From positions 66,216,001-66,280,000 of the forward strand of contig OZ231127.1 of assembly GCA_965153355.1 (NCBI GenBank): a stretch of 64,000 nucleotides of DNA, read 5' to 3'. Under the pieces are notes generated by a model, which was not told the origin of the DNA, ran no database searches, and saw only the letters and a program-made list of their open reading frames with translations. Positions 27,165 through 37,963 of the stretch are shown one piece after another. Position 1 is the stretch's first letter. The number at the start of each line of letters is the position of its first letter. This stretch comes from Flaccisagitta enflata (lineage: Eukaryota > Chaetognatha > Sagittoidea > Aphragmophora). The translations under genes were made by a program, and so were the position numbers.

Positions 27165-27476
27165 TTTTTTAGATGCGTCCGTCAGGAACGCATCTCTATA
27201 AGAGGGTCTGTCCGTCGGTCCGTCCGTCCGTCCGTCCGTCCGTCCGTCCGTCCGTCCGTCCGTAACGCCTGTGCGAAAACCGCGTTTTTCGGCTGATATA
27301 GGCCACGGTGAGATCCTGTACTGAATCTAATGATCAACTACGTAACTTGTTTTGAGAGCCTCCACTTTTCTGTCGCTTCATCTGTCTGTCCATCATTATC
27401 TCCATACATCTCACATATTTAGTCAATACACGCAGAGACACAGTCCGGACGCATCGTTGCCCGGTCGGGCTTGTTG
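27165..27476 (-). mobile_element. HINE-like copy, GATGCGTCC subfamily
   Basis: Its hairpin is AGATGCGTCCGTCAGGAACGCATCT instead of GTCGCG. It has (GTCC)n, GTAACGCCTGTGCGAAAACC and the end GTTGCCCGGTCGGGCTTGTT. Its sibling is the copy at 43472. Confidence 0.9.
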
Positions 27477-27667
27477 AGTTTTTTCTTTCTTATCAAATCA
27501 TCTTGCTCTACGTCATCTTCTACACATTTCTTTGCCTTGAGCCCTTTCTTTTATTATTTACTTAGCTTTCTCTATCTCTTTTTTTCTCGTGACGATTGAC
27601 GTCATCCAAAACGCTTCCGTCATCGATGAATAAAATCATGGCATATACTCATACACGTCGAAAAACG

Positions 27668-27846
27668 ATTTTTAGTCGCATTCTCGCGACTCTATAACCC
27701 GCTATGTTGGTCGGTCGCCGTTAGCTTTTTTAGTGTTTTTGGCGTTTTCGGGCGTCTTTTGCATTACTGCTCCTGTCCAAGTGCTTCAGTTATCATGTTT
27801 CTTCACTGCCCCTGCCCACCCGCACGCTTGTATCCGGCGTTGTTTT
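27668..27846 (-). mobile_element. HINE-like copy, complete
   Basis: It has TTTTTAGTCGCATTCTCGCGACTCTATAAC, a short GGTCGGTCG, TACTGCTCCTGTCCAAG, CACTGCCCCTGCCCACCCGC and TATCCGGCGTTGTTTTT. Confidence 0.9.
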
Positions 27847-27880
27847 TCCTGTATTTGCTTTTCATTGCATTCACCCAATT

Positions 27881-28026
27881 AGTTGGCGACGCGCAGTCCT
27901 CAAGAGATTAAGTCTGATCGTCTGTTCATCTGTCCGTCTGTCCGTCGGTCAAGCTCGAGTCGGAAGTTGTGAAAACACGCATTTCCTGCCTCCCTCTCTC
28001 CCCAACGATATTGTAAAACCTTATTT
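27881..28026 (-). mobile_element. HINE-like copy, partial
   Basis: GTCTGTCCGTCGGTCAAGC, CGAGTCGGAAGTTGTGAAAA, CCCCAACGATATTGTAAAACC. The hairpin end is decayed. Confidence 0.65.
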
Positions 28027-28147
28027 TGTTTCCTCTCTTTGTACGGCCTTAATGCGCGAGTCTTGAGATTTGAGATTTGAGATTCGGATTGGGCTCAAGC
28101 AAAAAAACATGCCCGTATTCCTTCCGACCGCCGCTCTTTTCGGAATC

Positions 28148-28338
28148 TTTTTTAGTTGCGGACACGCAACTCTATCAGAGGCGGTGTCCGTCCGTCAGTC
28201 CGTCCATCCATCCGTCAGTCCGTCCATTCGTCGGTCCGTCCGTTGGTCCGTAACGATTGAGTCGAAAAGTGGGAAAACGCGAATTTCCGCCCCTGCCCAC
28301 CCGTCCGCAAATGGTGGCCGTGTATCCGGCATTGTTTT
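28148..28338 (-). mobile_element. HINE-like copy, complete
   Basis: It has TTTTAGTTGCGGACACGCAAC, TCTATCAGAGGC, (CCGT)n, GAGTCGAAAAGTGGGAAAAC and CCGTGTATCCGGCATTGTTTT. It is the third minus-strand copy in 700 bp and runs into TTTCTTTC and (GA)n. Confidence 0.9.
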
Positions 28339-28351
28339 TTTCTTTCTTTCT

Positions 28352-28485
<134 letters not shown>

Positions 28486-28616
28486 GAAAGCCAGACGGAG
28501 ACGCGACGCAGAGACACAGAGGCAGAGAGACAGAGACAGAGACAGAGAGAGTCAAACTGACTATCTTGAGTTGAATTTGCGTATGTATGGAGCCCACTTT
28601 CTTTGTTCTTCTTCAG

Positions 28617-28680
28617 ATCGACGACGACCCTCAAGTAGCTGGAATGCCTTCGTGGATTGACGCGAATCCTACCATTTCAG
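28617..28680 (+). CDS. EGR: EGR-family transcription factor, coding exon 4 (64 nt)
   Basis: The smallest coding exon, phase 0 in and phase 1 out. It lies between TTGTTCTTCTTCAG and GTAAAC and encodes IDDDPQVAGMPSWIDANPTIS. It is too short to be found by length alone. Support comes from good splice sites at both ends and perfect phase agreement with exons 3 and 5. The text is acidic and continues into the Asp run of exon 5, which together look like an acidic activation region (inference). Confidence 0.75.
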
Positions 28681-28724
28681 GTAAACAAATCATATACTTG
28701 ATGTAGTGAAGGATTCTGTCAAGA

Positions 28725-28882
28725 AAACAAGGCCGGATACACGGCCAATACCAGTCGCGAACGGATGGGCAGGGGCGGAAATGCGATTTTTCTCACTTTT
28801 CGACTCGATCACCATGACCAACGGACGGACCAACGGACGGACGGACAAAGCCTCTTATAGAGTCGCTAGTTCGCGACTAAAA
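28725..28882 (+). mobile_element. HINE-like copy, complete
   Basis: ACAAGGCCGGATACACGGCC, AATACCAGTCGCGAACGG, ATGGGCAGGGGCGGAAATGC, (GGAC)n, AAAGCCTCTTATAGAGTCGC, CGCGACTAAAAAG. The last bases pass straight into (GAAA)n. Confidence 0.92.
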
Positions 28883-28892
28883 AGAAAGAAAA

Positions 28893-28894
28893 AT

Positions 28895-28992
<98 letters not shown>
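28893..28992. repeat. (GAAA)n microsatellite
   Basis: Starts at the 3' end of the preceding HINE-like copy and reaches to 22 bp before the next one. Confidence 0.95.
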
Positions 28993-28993
<1 letters not shown>

Positions 28994-29027
28994 AAAAGAA
29001 AAAAAGAAGGAAAGAAAGAAAGGAAGG

Positions 29028-29148
29028 AACAAGGCCGGATACACGGCCAATACCAGTCTGGACGGGTGGGCAGGGCGGAAATGCGCGTTTCACATTTTTT
29101 CCAACTCGATCACCACGACTGACCAACCAACCGACCAACAACGACGGA
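29028..29148 (+). mobile_element. HINE-like copy, 3' truncated
   Basis: ACAAGGCCGGATACACGGCC through CGATCACCACGACTGACC and a GACCAACC tract. The hairpin is missing, with TAGAGTTTCGC at 29169 a possible remnant. Confidence 0.8.
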
Positions 29149-29199
29149 TTTATTTATTTGTGTTTTATAGAGTTTCGCTTTGTCCAAGTATCAAAAGGA

Positions 29200-29722
29200 A
29201 AAAGTGAAAAAAAGAGAAAAAGAAAAAGAAAAAGAAAAAGAGAAAAAGAAAACGACAAAAAGAAACCAAAAAAAACAAAAAACAGAAAAAAACAAAAAAA
29301 CAAAAACAAAAAAAAAAAACAAAAACAAAAAAACAAAAACAAAAAAAACAAAAAAAACAAAAACAAATAACACAAAAACACAAAAACAAAAAAAAAACAC
29401 AAAAACACAAAAACACAAAAACAAAAAAAAAATACAAAAACACAAAAACACACAAAAACACGAAAACAAAAAAACACAAAAACAAAAAAAGAAAAAAAAG
29501 AAAAAAGAAAAAGAAAAAAAAGAAAAAGGAAAAAAAGAAAAAAAAGAAAAAAAAAGAAAAAGAAAAAGAAAAAAAGAAAAAAAAGAAAAAAAAAAGAAAG
29601 AAAAACACAAAAACACAAAAACACAAAAACACGAAAACACGAAAACACAAAACACAAAAAGAAAAAGAAAAAAAAGAAAGAAAAAGGAAAAAAAAAGAAA
29701 AAGAAAAAGAAAAAGAAAGAAA

Positions 29723-29759
<37 letters not shown>

Positions 29760-29812
29760 CAAAAAAACAAAAAAAAAGAAAAAAAAGAATAAAAGGAAGA
29801 AGGAAAGGAAGA
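29200..29812. repeat. A-rich compound repeat (AAAAAC, AAAAAG, CACAAAAA)
   Basis: 600 bp almost without T on the + strand. Blocks of ACAAAAAC and GAAAAAG alternate. Long open frames in several phases reflect the absence of stops, not genes. Confidence 0.9.
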
Positions 29813-29817
29813 AAGTA

Positions 29818-29861
<44 letters not shown>

Positions 29862-29862
29862 T
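29818..29862. repeat. (ACAG)n microsatellite
   Basis: About 11 tetranucleotide units. Confidence 0.95.
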
Positions 29863-29896
29863 GAATGTATGAATGAACGAAAAAAAGAAAAAAGCA

Positions 29897-29941
<45 letters not shown>

Positions 29942-29976
29942 GAGAGAACTTTCTTTGGAAAGAAATAAAAGAAGGA

Positions 29977-30107
29977 AACAAGGCCAAGTAGGCCAATAAG
30001 GTGCGACGTGTGGATCGACGAACGAATGAGTTACCAACCAACCAACCGACCAACCGACCGACCAACGGACACAGCCAGTTATAGAGGTGCTTTGTCGCAC
30101 CTAAAAA
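29977..30107 (+). mobile_element. HINE-like copy, GGTGCGAC subfamily
   Basis: ACAAGGCCAAGTAGGCCAAT, (ACCA/ACCG)n, CAGTTATAGAGGTGC and GTCGCACCTAAAAAAAG. The hairpin arms are GGTGC/GCACC. It runs into (GAAA)n. Confidence 0.85.
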
Positions 30108-30131
30108 AAGAAAGAAAGAACATAAGAATGA

Positions 30132-30171
<40 letters not shown>

Positions 30172-30175
30172 AAAA

Positions 30176-30250
<75 letters not shown>

Positions 30251-30252
30251 TA
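30108..30252. repeat. (GAAA)n microsatellite
   Basis: Starts at the 3' end of the HINE-like copy. GGAA-rich sequence follows to 30375. Confidence 0.95.
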
Positions 30253-30411
30253 AAAGGAAAAAAAGATTGGAAGGAAGAGTGGAATGAAAGTAGATAGGAA
30301 GGAAGGATGAAAGGGAGGGAGAAAGAAAGGAAGGAAGGAAGGATGGAAGGAAGGAAGGAAGGAAGGAAGGAAGATAGGAGAGGAAGAAAAAAAACGAGTA
30401 GAGAAAAGATG

Positions 30412-30559
<148 letters not shown>

Positions 30560-30744
30560 GAGACAGAGAAAAGAGACTTGTGAACGAAAGCGAAAAGAAG
30601 AAGGGAGGAAAGACGAAGATCTTTTCTTCTCCTTCCCCCTCTCACTCCCGCGCATTTCATGGGCCTTATTCCTAAGAAGTTATCCTCCTCTTCCTTTCCC
30701 TCCTCCTCCTCCTCCTCCTCCTCCATTTCTTCTTTCCGTTTCAG

Positions 30745-32123
30745 GACCCTGCGACGGAAACGACGACGATGACGACGACGACAATCTTGACGATTTCTTT
30801 AGTCCCGTGGTACCGGACACTCATCATCACTATCATCATCCTTCTTCTTCACATTCGGCCCATGGCAACGACGACGAGGACGACGATGATAAAGACGACG
30901 ATCATGGAGGATTGGGAGGAGGAAGAGGAGGAGGAGAAGGAGACGGAGAAAAAACCGACGGAGAAAACGGAAATCGACGTCGTAGTTACCATGGTAATAA
31001 CCACAACAACAACAACCACAACGTTCATCTCGGCGGGGGCGCAAATTCCTCCTTATCAACGGCCTTCCCTTCCTCCTCCTCCTCCTCTTCCCCCTTCGCG
31101 CCCCGTTCGCGTATTTCTCCTTCTTCGCCTCACCATAACGTCGCTCATCCTCCTCATTCTCCTCATTCTCCTCATGCGTTGGCGACCACCGCCACCGCAG
31201 CCGCCGTTGCCGGTGCCGATAACTCCGTTTTAAATCATCCTTTTTCGTCGACTTCATCGTCGCCGGTCTTTCCATCCCGCGCCGGCCAACTATCCCCGTC
31301 CATTTCAAACGATCATCACTCTCATCATGGCGGCTTCGGCGGCGGCGGCGGCGGCGGTGGCGGCGTTCATTCGCGTCCTGGTTCCTCGGCGTCCTCGTGC
31401 GGCGGTCTACCGCTGGCAGCGGCGTCGTCACCAGCACATTCTGGATGTTTTGGTGGCCCGCATTCACCCGCGGCGCCGTCACCAACGCCCTCAGCGTCTT
31501 CACTACATGGCGGTGGTGTTGGTGGCGGCGGTGGCGGTCAAATCGGCGGACCGGCGCTTCTTTCCCCCTCTTCTCCTTCTTCTCCTTCTCCCGCGAAGCA
31601 TTCTCTTTCGTCGTGCGCCTCCGCGACCGCCTCGGCCGCCTCCGTTGACGCCGCCGCCTCCGCGCGTGCCTCTTCCTCGGTCTCCTCTTCCTTGCCGTCT
31701 TCGTCTTCTCTTTCGTCGTCAGCGATGATGATGATGGTATCCAGACGCGGAGCTTCTTCTTCTCATTCGTCTCAGATGCTCTCCCTACATCGGACGCAAT
31801 CCCAGCTCCAACAGCAACAGAATTTATCAGACATCACCGCGACTTCGAATGATAATAATATCAACATCAATAATAATAACACGAACACTTCTCCTTCTTC
31901 GTCATTATTGACGGTTTCCTCATCGAGTGTCGACGCCGTCAATTCCGCGGCCGCCACTTCGACGTCAACTTCTCCGTCAACTGCTTCTTCTTCAACTTGT
32001 TCGACGACGACGACGACTACGACGGCGAGTCTCCAATCCCCAGAGAATCTCAACGTGTCATCAACGACGCAGCAAAACACGACCACCATGCCAACCATGG
32101 TACAGCAGCACGTCAACGCTCAG
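30745..32123 (+). CDS. EGR: EGR-family transcription factor, coding exon 5 (largest)
   Basis: 1,379 nt after CCGTTTCAG; two bases complete a Gly codon and the exon ends in phase 0 at VNAQ before GTGAAT. The text runs: an Asp run with LDDFFSPVVPD (30765-30815), a His stretch, a second acidic and Gly-rich stretch, Asn/His, long Ser/Pro/His regions, a Gly run (about 31330-31370), a fourth SPAHS motif (ASSPAHSGCF, about 31430), an Ala/Ser region, Gln, Asn and Thr runs. Only the frame given remains open with unbiased codon choice. It is a disordered activation or regulatory region, with no folded domain seen. Confidence 0.85.
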
Positions 32124-32387
32124 GTGAATTTTATTCAATTCGTGTTATTTTAAATGATGAAACAGTTAACAGTAAACTTTTTATGTATGTTTTGTTTTGG
32201 TTCTTTTTATTTTAAGTTTTCATAAGAGAAATCAGAAGCCACTCTTTCAGTGTTTTCAATTCCCGCGATAATAGTCAGAAAATACGCATCCAATCTGGAC
32301 GAACGAAAAACCGCCAACCGTTTTCATCCTCCTTTACCAGTAAAGGCGGCTCTCGCCGACCGGAAAAAAATCGTAAGATTGTTTCTG

Positions 32388-32567
32388 TTTTTAGTTGCGG
32401 ACACGCAACTCTATAAGAGGCTTTGTCCGTCCGTTGGTCGGTCCGTTGGTCGGTCCGTCGGTCCGTTGGTCCGTTGGTGAGCACGAGTCAAAAAGTGGGA
32501 AAACGCGCATTTCCGCCCCTGCCCACCCGTCCGCAACTGATGGCCGTATATCCGGCCTTGTTTTTTT
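32388..32567 (-). mobile_element. HINE-like copy, complete
   Basis: TTTTTAGTTGCGGACACGCAAC, TATAAGAGGCTTTGTCC, GTTGGTCGGTCCG tract, GCACGAGTCAAAAAGTGGG, CTGCCCACCCGTCCGCAAC and TATCCGGCCTTGTTTTT. Confidence 0.92.
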
Positions 32568-32605
32568 CAGTTTTTTTTTTCTCCTCATTGCATTCACGCC
32601 CCTCT

Positions 32606-32613
32606 GTGTGTTT

Positions 32614-32683
<70 letters not shown>

Positions 32684-33165
32684 TCCTCTCTTTGCCTCTC
32701 TGCTGTCTCTTTTCTCTTTTCCTCTCTCTCTCTCTCTCTCTCCCTCCTCTCCTCTTCTCTCCTTGCTCCCTCTCCCTCTCTCCCCTTCCTTTCCCTCCTC
32801 CTCTCCCCTTCCCTTTCCCTCTCTCTCCTCCCTCTCCCCTCCTCCTCTCCACCTCCCTCTCTCTCCCTCCCTCCATCCTTCTCTCCCTTCCAGTCTCCCT
32901 CCCACTCGCTCTCCCTCCATCTTACATTCCCTCCTACCCCTCCCTCCCTCCCTCCTTCTCTACCTCTCCCTCTCTACCTCTCCCTCCCTCCCTTTCTCTC
33001 CAACCCTCCCTCCCTCCCAATCTGCCTCCCTCCCTTTCCCACCTCCTTATCCTCTCTCTCTACCTCTCCTCTCTCTCCACCCTCCCTCCTTCCCCATCTC
33101 CCTCCCTCCCTCCCTCCTTCCTCCCTCCCTCCTCCATCTCTCCCTCCATCTCCTCCCTGCCCTCT
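32606..33165. repeat. (GT)n followed by 480-bp homopyrimidine tract
   Basis: (GT)n at 32606-32680, then an almost pure C/T stretch (CCCTCCCTCTCTC-type units) to 33165. It could adopt triplex structure. ORFs across it are translation artefacts. Confidence 0.95.
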
Positions 33166-33778
33166 GCTGAACTCATTATGTTACATAGCCCAAAATTGAG
33201 ATCGATGAAAAATATCGATCTTTGAAAAATTCGCGAAAAATGTGAAAAAAATAAAAAAAGATTAAAAAATTCATAGCGCCTAAAGTATTGGTCCCACAGT
33301 GCCCTGCTTTTTTCCAGAAGGTGTAAAAAAGTGCCCTCTTTCACCCTGTACCAATTTCAACCCGAGCCTCGGGCGAGCCTAGTTCTGACCCAACTTCCTC
33401 AAATTGTCCCAAGCGAAAAAAGGAAACATTAATTCCTAACCCGGAACTCAAAAAATCGAAAAACGTTTTTCGATTTTTTTCCCAATCATTATTTTGGTGG
33501 TTGATGTTTATTTCAGCCCCATTTCGAAAACAGAAATTAATTAACAATTTATTCTATGAAGTTAAATTGCGTATGAGAGAAGAGTTGATAACTTGCTTGT
33601 TTAGACCAACTCTTTTTAAGAGTGGCTTCTGATTTCTCTAATGTTTTTGTTTTGTTTCTTTGGAGGTTGTTTTTTTTGGGGTGCTGCTTTTTTTCTTTAG
33701 TTTTTTTTTTCATTATGAAAGAACTGAAGGAGGCTTTACAACTCTATTCCTGATTACCGAGCTACTGACTTATCGTCG

Positions 33779-34507
33779 CAGGCCTTTTTTTAGAGCGAGC
33801 CCGCGAGCCCGTGGCTCTCTCTTTTGCTGTCGGGCTCTCATGTTTTGCGGGCTCTGAGCCCGGCTGGCTCTCTCAAATTTCACACCCTGTTTTTAACTCA
33901 GTGGATTGAATGATTTAAGTAAAATCATAAAACGAAAACCGTCATCTCGTCAAATGTAAATCAATCCATAAGTAAAGCATTTCATTTGTTTCACGTAAGT
34001 TTGTCTTAAATTGATGGAATTAAATGTTACCATGTGATGATTTATGCTTTCTTTAAAATCATTTTATTCTTATTTTGAGAGAGGTGAAAAATTGCTATTG
34101 TAAGCTGGCAGTGTCATGAGGCTCACAAAAAAAATGAGCAAAATGTTCTGTTTTTCAAGTTTTGTTCACGCAACTCTTAAACTCACTTTGTTGAGCGCTC
34201 TGTCCATCTGTTGGTCTGTCTGCCTATTGGTCTGTCCATTCATAAGTCCATCTGTTGGTCTATTGGTCAGTGACACTGTTTTTTGGCGTTTACAAGTGAT
34301 TTCATTGTCACTTATCCTGCCCATACGTTTTTTAGCCAATTTCGTCACTATGCTTGCCTACCCGCACACAAATTGGGTAACCATTTATCAAGCATTGTTT
34401 TTTTCTTTTTTTTTTTGCCGGGCTCGCTGTTTTTTTGTCGGGCTCAGTAAAATTCTGAGGAGAGAGCCCGGTTGGCTCTGCCAAAAAAATCACTAAAAAA
34501 AGGCCTG
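33779..34507. mobile_element. GAGCCCG element with CAGGCC ends
   Basis: Left end CAGGCCTTTTTTTAGAGCGA, right end CACTAAAAAAAGGCCTG. Both sides carry repeated GAGCCCG and GGCTCT words. The flanks contain CTGACTTATCG on the left and CTGAGTTATCG on the right, a possible imperfect target duplication offset by three bases. A HINE-like copy is nested at 34161. Related termini are at 60863-60937 and 61203-61305. Confidence 0.6.
34161..34404 (-). mobile_element. HINE-like copy, diverged
   Basis: TTCACGCAACTCTTAAAC, GTTGGTCTGTCTGCC, GCCTACCCGCACACAAATTG, CATTTATCAAGCATTGTTTT. One hairpin arm is lost. Confidence 0.7.
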
Positions 34508-34674
34508 CTGAGTTATCGTTTAGTCTTTTTTTGCTAATCAAGGGAATGGATGACCATAGAGAGCGATCAATGATTATCTTGTTCATTTTGCACCTTTCCC
34601 TTCTATCTTAAAATAAATGGCTTTAAAAATGGCACGGATATAAACCTTGTTTTTTCTCTTGCGTTATAATGCAG

Positions 34675-34855
34675 TTCAACATCATGTACTCGCCGATTGT
34701 GGACTGTTCGCCCGAGTTGCTCCGTGCGATGAATCTTCCCTCTCATCACCATCACCATCATCCTCACGGTCCAATGACCGGCTCGCAGTTGAACAATCAA
34801 CAATCAGGACCCATGGCGCCGTTCATGACCTCCGGAGTCCAACAACCGCAATATG
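34675..34855 (+). CDS. EGR: EGR-family transcription factor, coding exon 6
   Basis: 181 nt between TATAATGCAG and GTAATT; phase 0 in, phase 1 out. It encodes FNIMYSPIVDCSPELLRAMN, a run of six His, and a Gln-rich tail ending QQPQYG. The opening hydrophobic segment is the least repetitive text outside the zinc fingers and could be a conserved interaction motif (inference). An ATG at 34669 upstream of the acceptor is intronic. Confidence 0.85.
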
Positions 34856-34916
34856 GTAATTACATCTTTGTCGTTTACATGAACACGGATAATTGTGTCG
34901 GCACAAAATGTGTGTG

Positions 34917-35289
<373 letters not shown>

Positions 35290-35365
35290 ACAAACAGATG
35301 GACTGAGAAACTGGAGCTAGGGTTCATACCGACTGATGAACAGAGCGGCAGGTCTGCGTACACAC

Positions 35366-36555
35366 ACACTCTTTTTTTTTAGTAAGGACAAAGTTTATAA
35401 GGACATTAGGCAGAAATTTTGCCAAAAATTTAAGACATTCTAAGGACAAAGCCCAACCTCAGATTTGTAGAAAAACAATTTCTATTCACAATTAAGTCTG
35501 TCTTTACACAAATTTGTAAAGGAAAGGAATCAAGGAAATAATCGTTTATATAGGAAATACAGGGTGTTTCAAGTGAGTTGTAACATAAAGAATCGACATA
35601 TCCTTGCTTCTAGGAACTCAAATTGATTTCTGAAAAAAAACCTAAAAGATCTTGGTCTGCAGTTTTTTCATACCAAACCTCAAGTTTTAGTAATTGATAG
35701 ATGTGTGTCGGTAAAAAATCAAAAGAATAGCCATTTTTGGTGAGAAATCATCTTTTTTATAGATGTACTTAGCAGTTGCTTACTTAACTGCTTGCCATTT
35801 TTAAATTAATTGAGCTAGAATCCTGGGATTGGTCTCAAATGAAAGATATTTGAATATAAATTGCTGAACTGCTTTGAAATCAGGGAAACTTTGAGCATTT
35901 TAAGACTTTTTAAATGATTTTGGTCAAACCTCATCAAGGTTTTGATTGCAAATTTCAAAAAGCTCAATCAAAACAGTCGCAAATAGTGAAAAACGTCCAA
36001 ATTTTTTAAGAGATCTAGAATCTATGATAAATAATTTGTCATTTGAGACCAATCTCACAGTTTTAGCTTAATTTGATGAAAAATGGGACACAATTAAAGA
36101 CAGCTACTTCAAAATACAATAAGGAGTCAAAAATAAAAATTAATGAGGTCAGAAATCATATATGTTTTTCAAAGATATGTGACATCTTGATGAGTAGTCC
36201 GATTATCATGAAATTTTGCATGCTAAAACTGCAGACCAAGATCTTCTTAGATCTTTTTTCAGAAATTAATTTGAGTTCCGAGAAGCAAAGATATGTCGAT
36301 TCTTTATGTTACAACTCTTTTGAAACACCCTGTAACAGCATTCATTTTGTAAAATGATATACTATTTTATTAAGAAGAAATACTTATGAAATTATTATGA
36401 AATCTTACGTGTAATTACTTCTAAGACAGTTATTTCAATATATAAAACATAATCAATTTAATCATAAAATATTAAAGACACACTAAAATTTGCAAAATTT
36501 AAGGATATCCCAGCCCCAGAAAAAATCTACTGGCACTCTTATAAAGTAAAAAGTG
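35366..36555. mobile_element. CACTCTTTTTA MITE, copy 2, interrupted
   Basis: Begins CACTCTTTTTTTTTAGTAAGG and ends AAAGTAAAAAGTG before TA. Matches to the other copies (AGTAAGGACAAAGTTTATAA; GGATATCCCAGCCCCAGA) lie on both sides of a 773-bp element inserted at 35560. Confidence 0.75.
35560..36332. mobile_element. CAGGGTGTTTCAA TIR element
   Basis: Ends CAGGGTGTTTCAAGTGAG and CTCTTTTGAAACACCCTG, flanked by TA. The inverted pairing continues for about 110 bp (GTTGTAACATAAAGAATCGA; CTTGGTCTGCAGTTTT). There is no transposase. The TA duplication suggests the Tc1/mariner group. Confidence 0.85.
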
Positions 36556-36858
36556 TAAGCTGGGATAAGGACCAAATGGAAACTGAGTAGTATTGACAAA
36601 ATGAGCGTAGATGGGAAGATTGATAAAAGAAGACATGAACATCGACAGACCAAATAACGGGAATGCGCACTAACGAAAAAACAGATTCATACCTTGCGAC
36701 AGGGAAACCAACGAGGACGGACACTTAACGAAACCAGTGGCTGTCGCTAAACCTGTGAAAAACAAGAGAGATTATTTGAAAAGAATTATTATAATTTTTT
36801 TAGCTTTAATTGTATTAAGATTTCACTCATTTAAAGAATTTACAAAAAAAAAAAAAGT

Positions 36859-36994
36859 ACACCTCGACAATTAAGTCATGATAATGGGAGGAGCAGTGAG
36901 GCAAAAGATCGCAAAAACATAATTAAAGATCGCAAAAAAATAAGTAAAGGACTGAAAAAGCAGGATGTAGAGTCGCGTAGCACGCGACTGAAAA
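36859..36994 (+). mobile_element. HINE-like copy, 5' decayed
   Basis: GGAGGAGCAGTGAGGC, GATCGCAAAAA repeated twice, GATGTAGAGTCGCG, GTAGCACGCGACTGAAAAG. The ACGG tract is missing. Confidence 0.75.
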
Positions 36995-37357
36995 GAAACA
37001 TTTCAATCGAATTTGGGCAAGAAATGAAAGGCATGTGTTAAAGCTTTTCCGATGAAAAGTCCTATGGACATTCTTCCAATACCCCAGATTGTCAAGAAAA
37101 TTAATTTGTTGTCTACCCTATCTTTATGTTTCCTGATTTATAGCATAATGATGAACATAGATTTTAATTTTGAGCTTTGGTGTGGAAGCATTTTAACGGT
37201 TGTAGATATTTTTGCGTGTACAGTGTACACCCTGTTGACACACGTTGGAACAGTTGGAATCGCTAAGACGGATGAATGCAATTTAAATCATCTTACTGTT
37301 ATCAAACTTTATCATCAATCCATGAGTCTCAGGCTATGAGGGGAAACTTGATATTAA

Positions 37358-37580
<223 letters not shown>

Positions 37581-37963
37581 AGAAAAGGACAGACTGACAG
37601 ATAAACGGACACAAAGACACAGACTAGCAAAATGTCGAAGAAGGAAGGAAAGAATGGAATGGAAGAAAAGGAAAGATGAAGAATGATAAGAAAATAAAGG
37701 TGATTGGTAAATAATAGGATGGAACCAATACAGGCAAAAAGGAGGACAAAGGATCCAATTAGATGACCCGACATAAGAAACCCTTCCATAGAAAAACTCG
37801 CCCTCTGTAAAATTGATTGCTGACAAGAAAGTAACTGATATCATTATCAATGCGAGAAAAACACAAAGTTGCCTCTCATTTTTTTCCTTAACACCTCGCA
37901 TTAACAGACTTTGACATCTTCTCTTTCTTCTTTTCCTCCACTTCTATCATGAATATCTCTCAG

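Larger units (their letters stand above)
32334..33483 (+). mobile_element. Box/palindrome family element, copy 2
   Basis: It starts with the box (ACCAGTAAAGGCGGCTCTCG, then CCGACCGGAAAAAAATCGTA) and ends in the perfect 30-bp palindrome at 33450-33479 (arm AAAAAATCGAAAAAC) followed by TTTTCCC. Just upstream of the palindrome it shares CATAGCGC..CTGCT text with the copy at 44558. It is interrupted by a HINE-like copy (32388) and by (GT)n plus a pyrimidine-rich tract. Confidence 0.7.
32225..33639. mobile_element. TIR element, AGAGAAATCAGAAGCCACTC ends
   Basis: The 22-bp sequence at 32225-32246 occurs as an exact reverse complement at 33618-33639. TA lies next to both ends, though the exact edge is uncertain by one base. 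It encloses the box/palindrome copy 32334-33483, a HINE-like copy and a pyrimidine-rich repeat. Confidence 0.7.
32124..34674 (+). other. EGR intron 5, with nested inverted-repeat elements
   Basis: 2,551 bp, GTGAAT to TAATGCAG. It holds the AGAGAAATC element with a box/palindrome element inside, a GAGCCCG element and two HINE-like copies. Confidence 0.8.

Noticed and set aside
29154-30100. 303- and 311-codon minus-strand ORFs of Phe/Ser/Leu
   Set aside because: Reverse translation of the A-rich (AAAAAC/AAAAAG)n stretch.
30799-31503. 234-codon minus-strand ORF opposite EGR exon 5
   Set aside because: Shadow ORF of the sense coding exon with Arg-rich text typical of reverse-complemented Ser/His codons.
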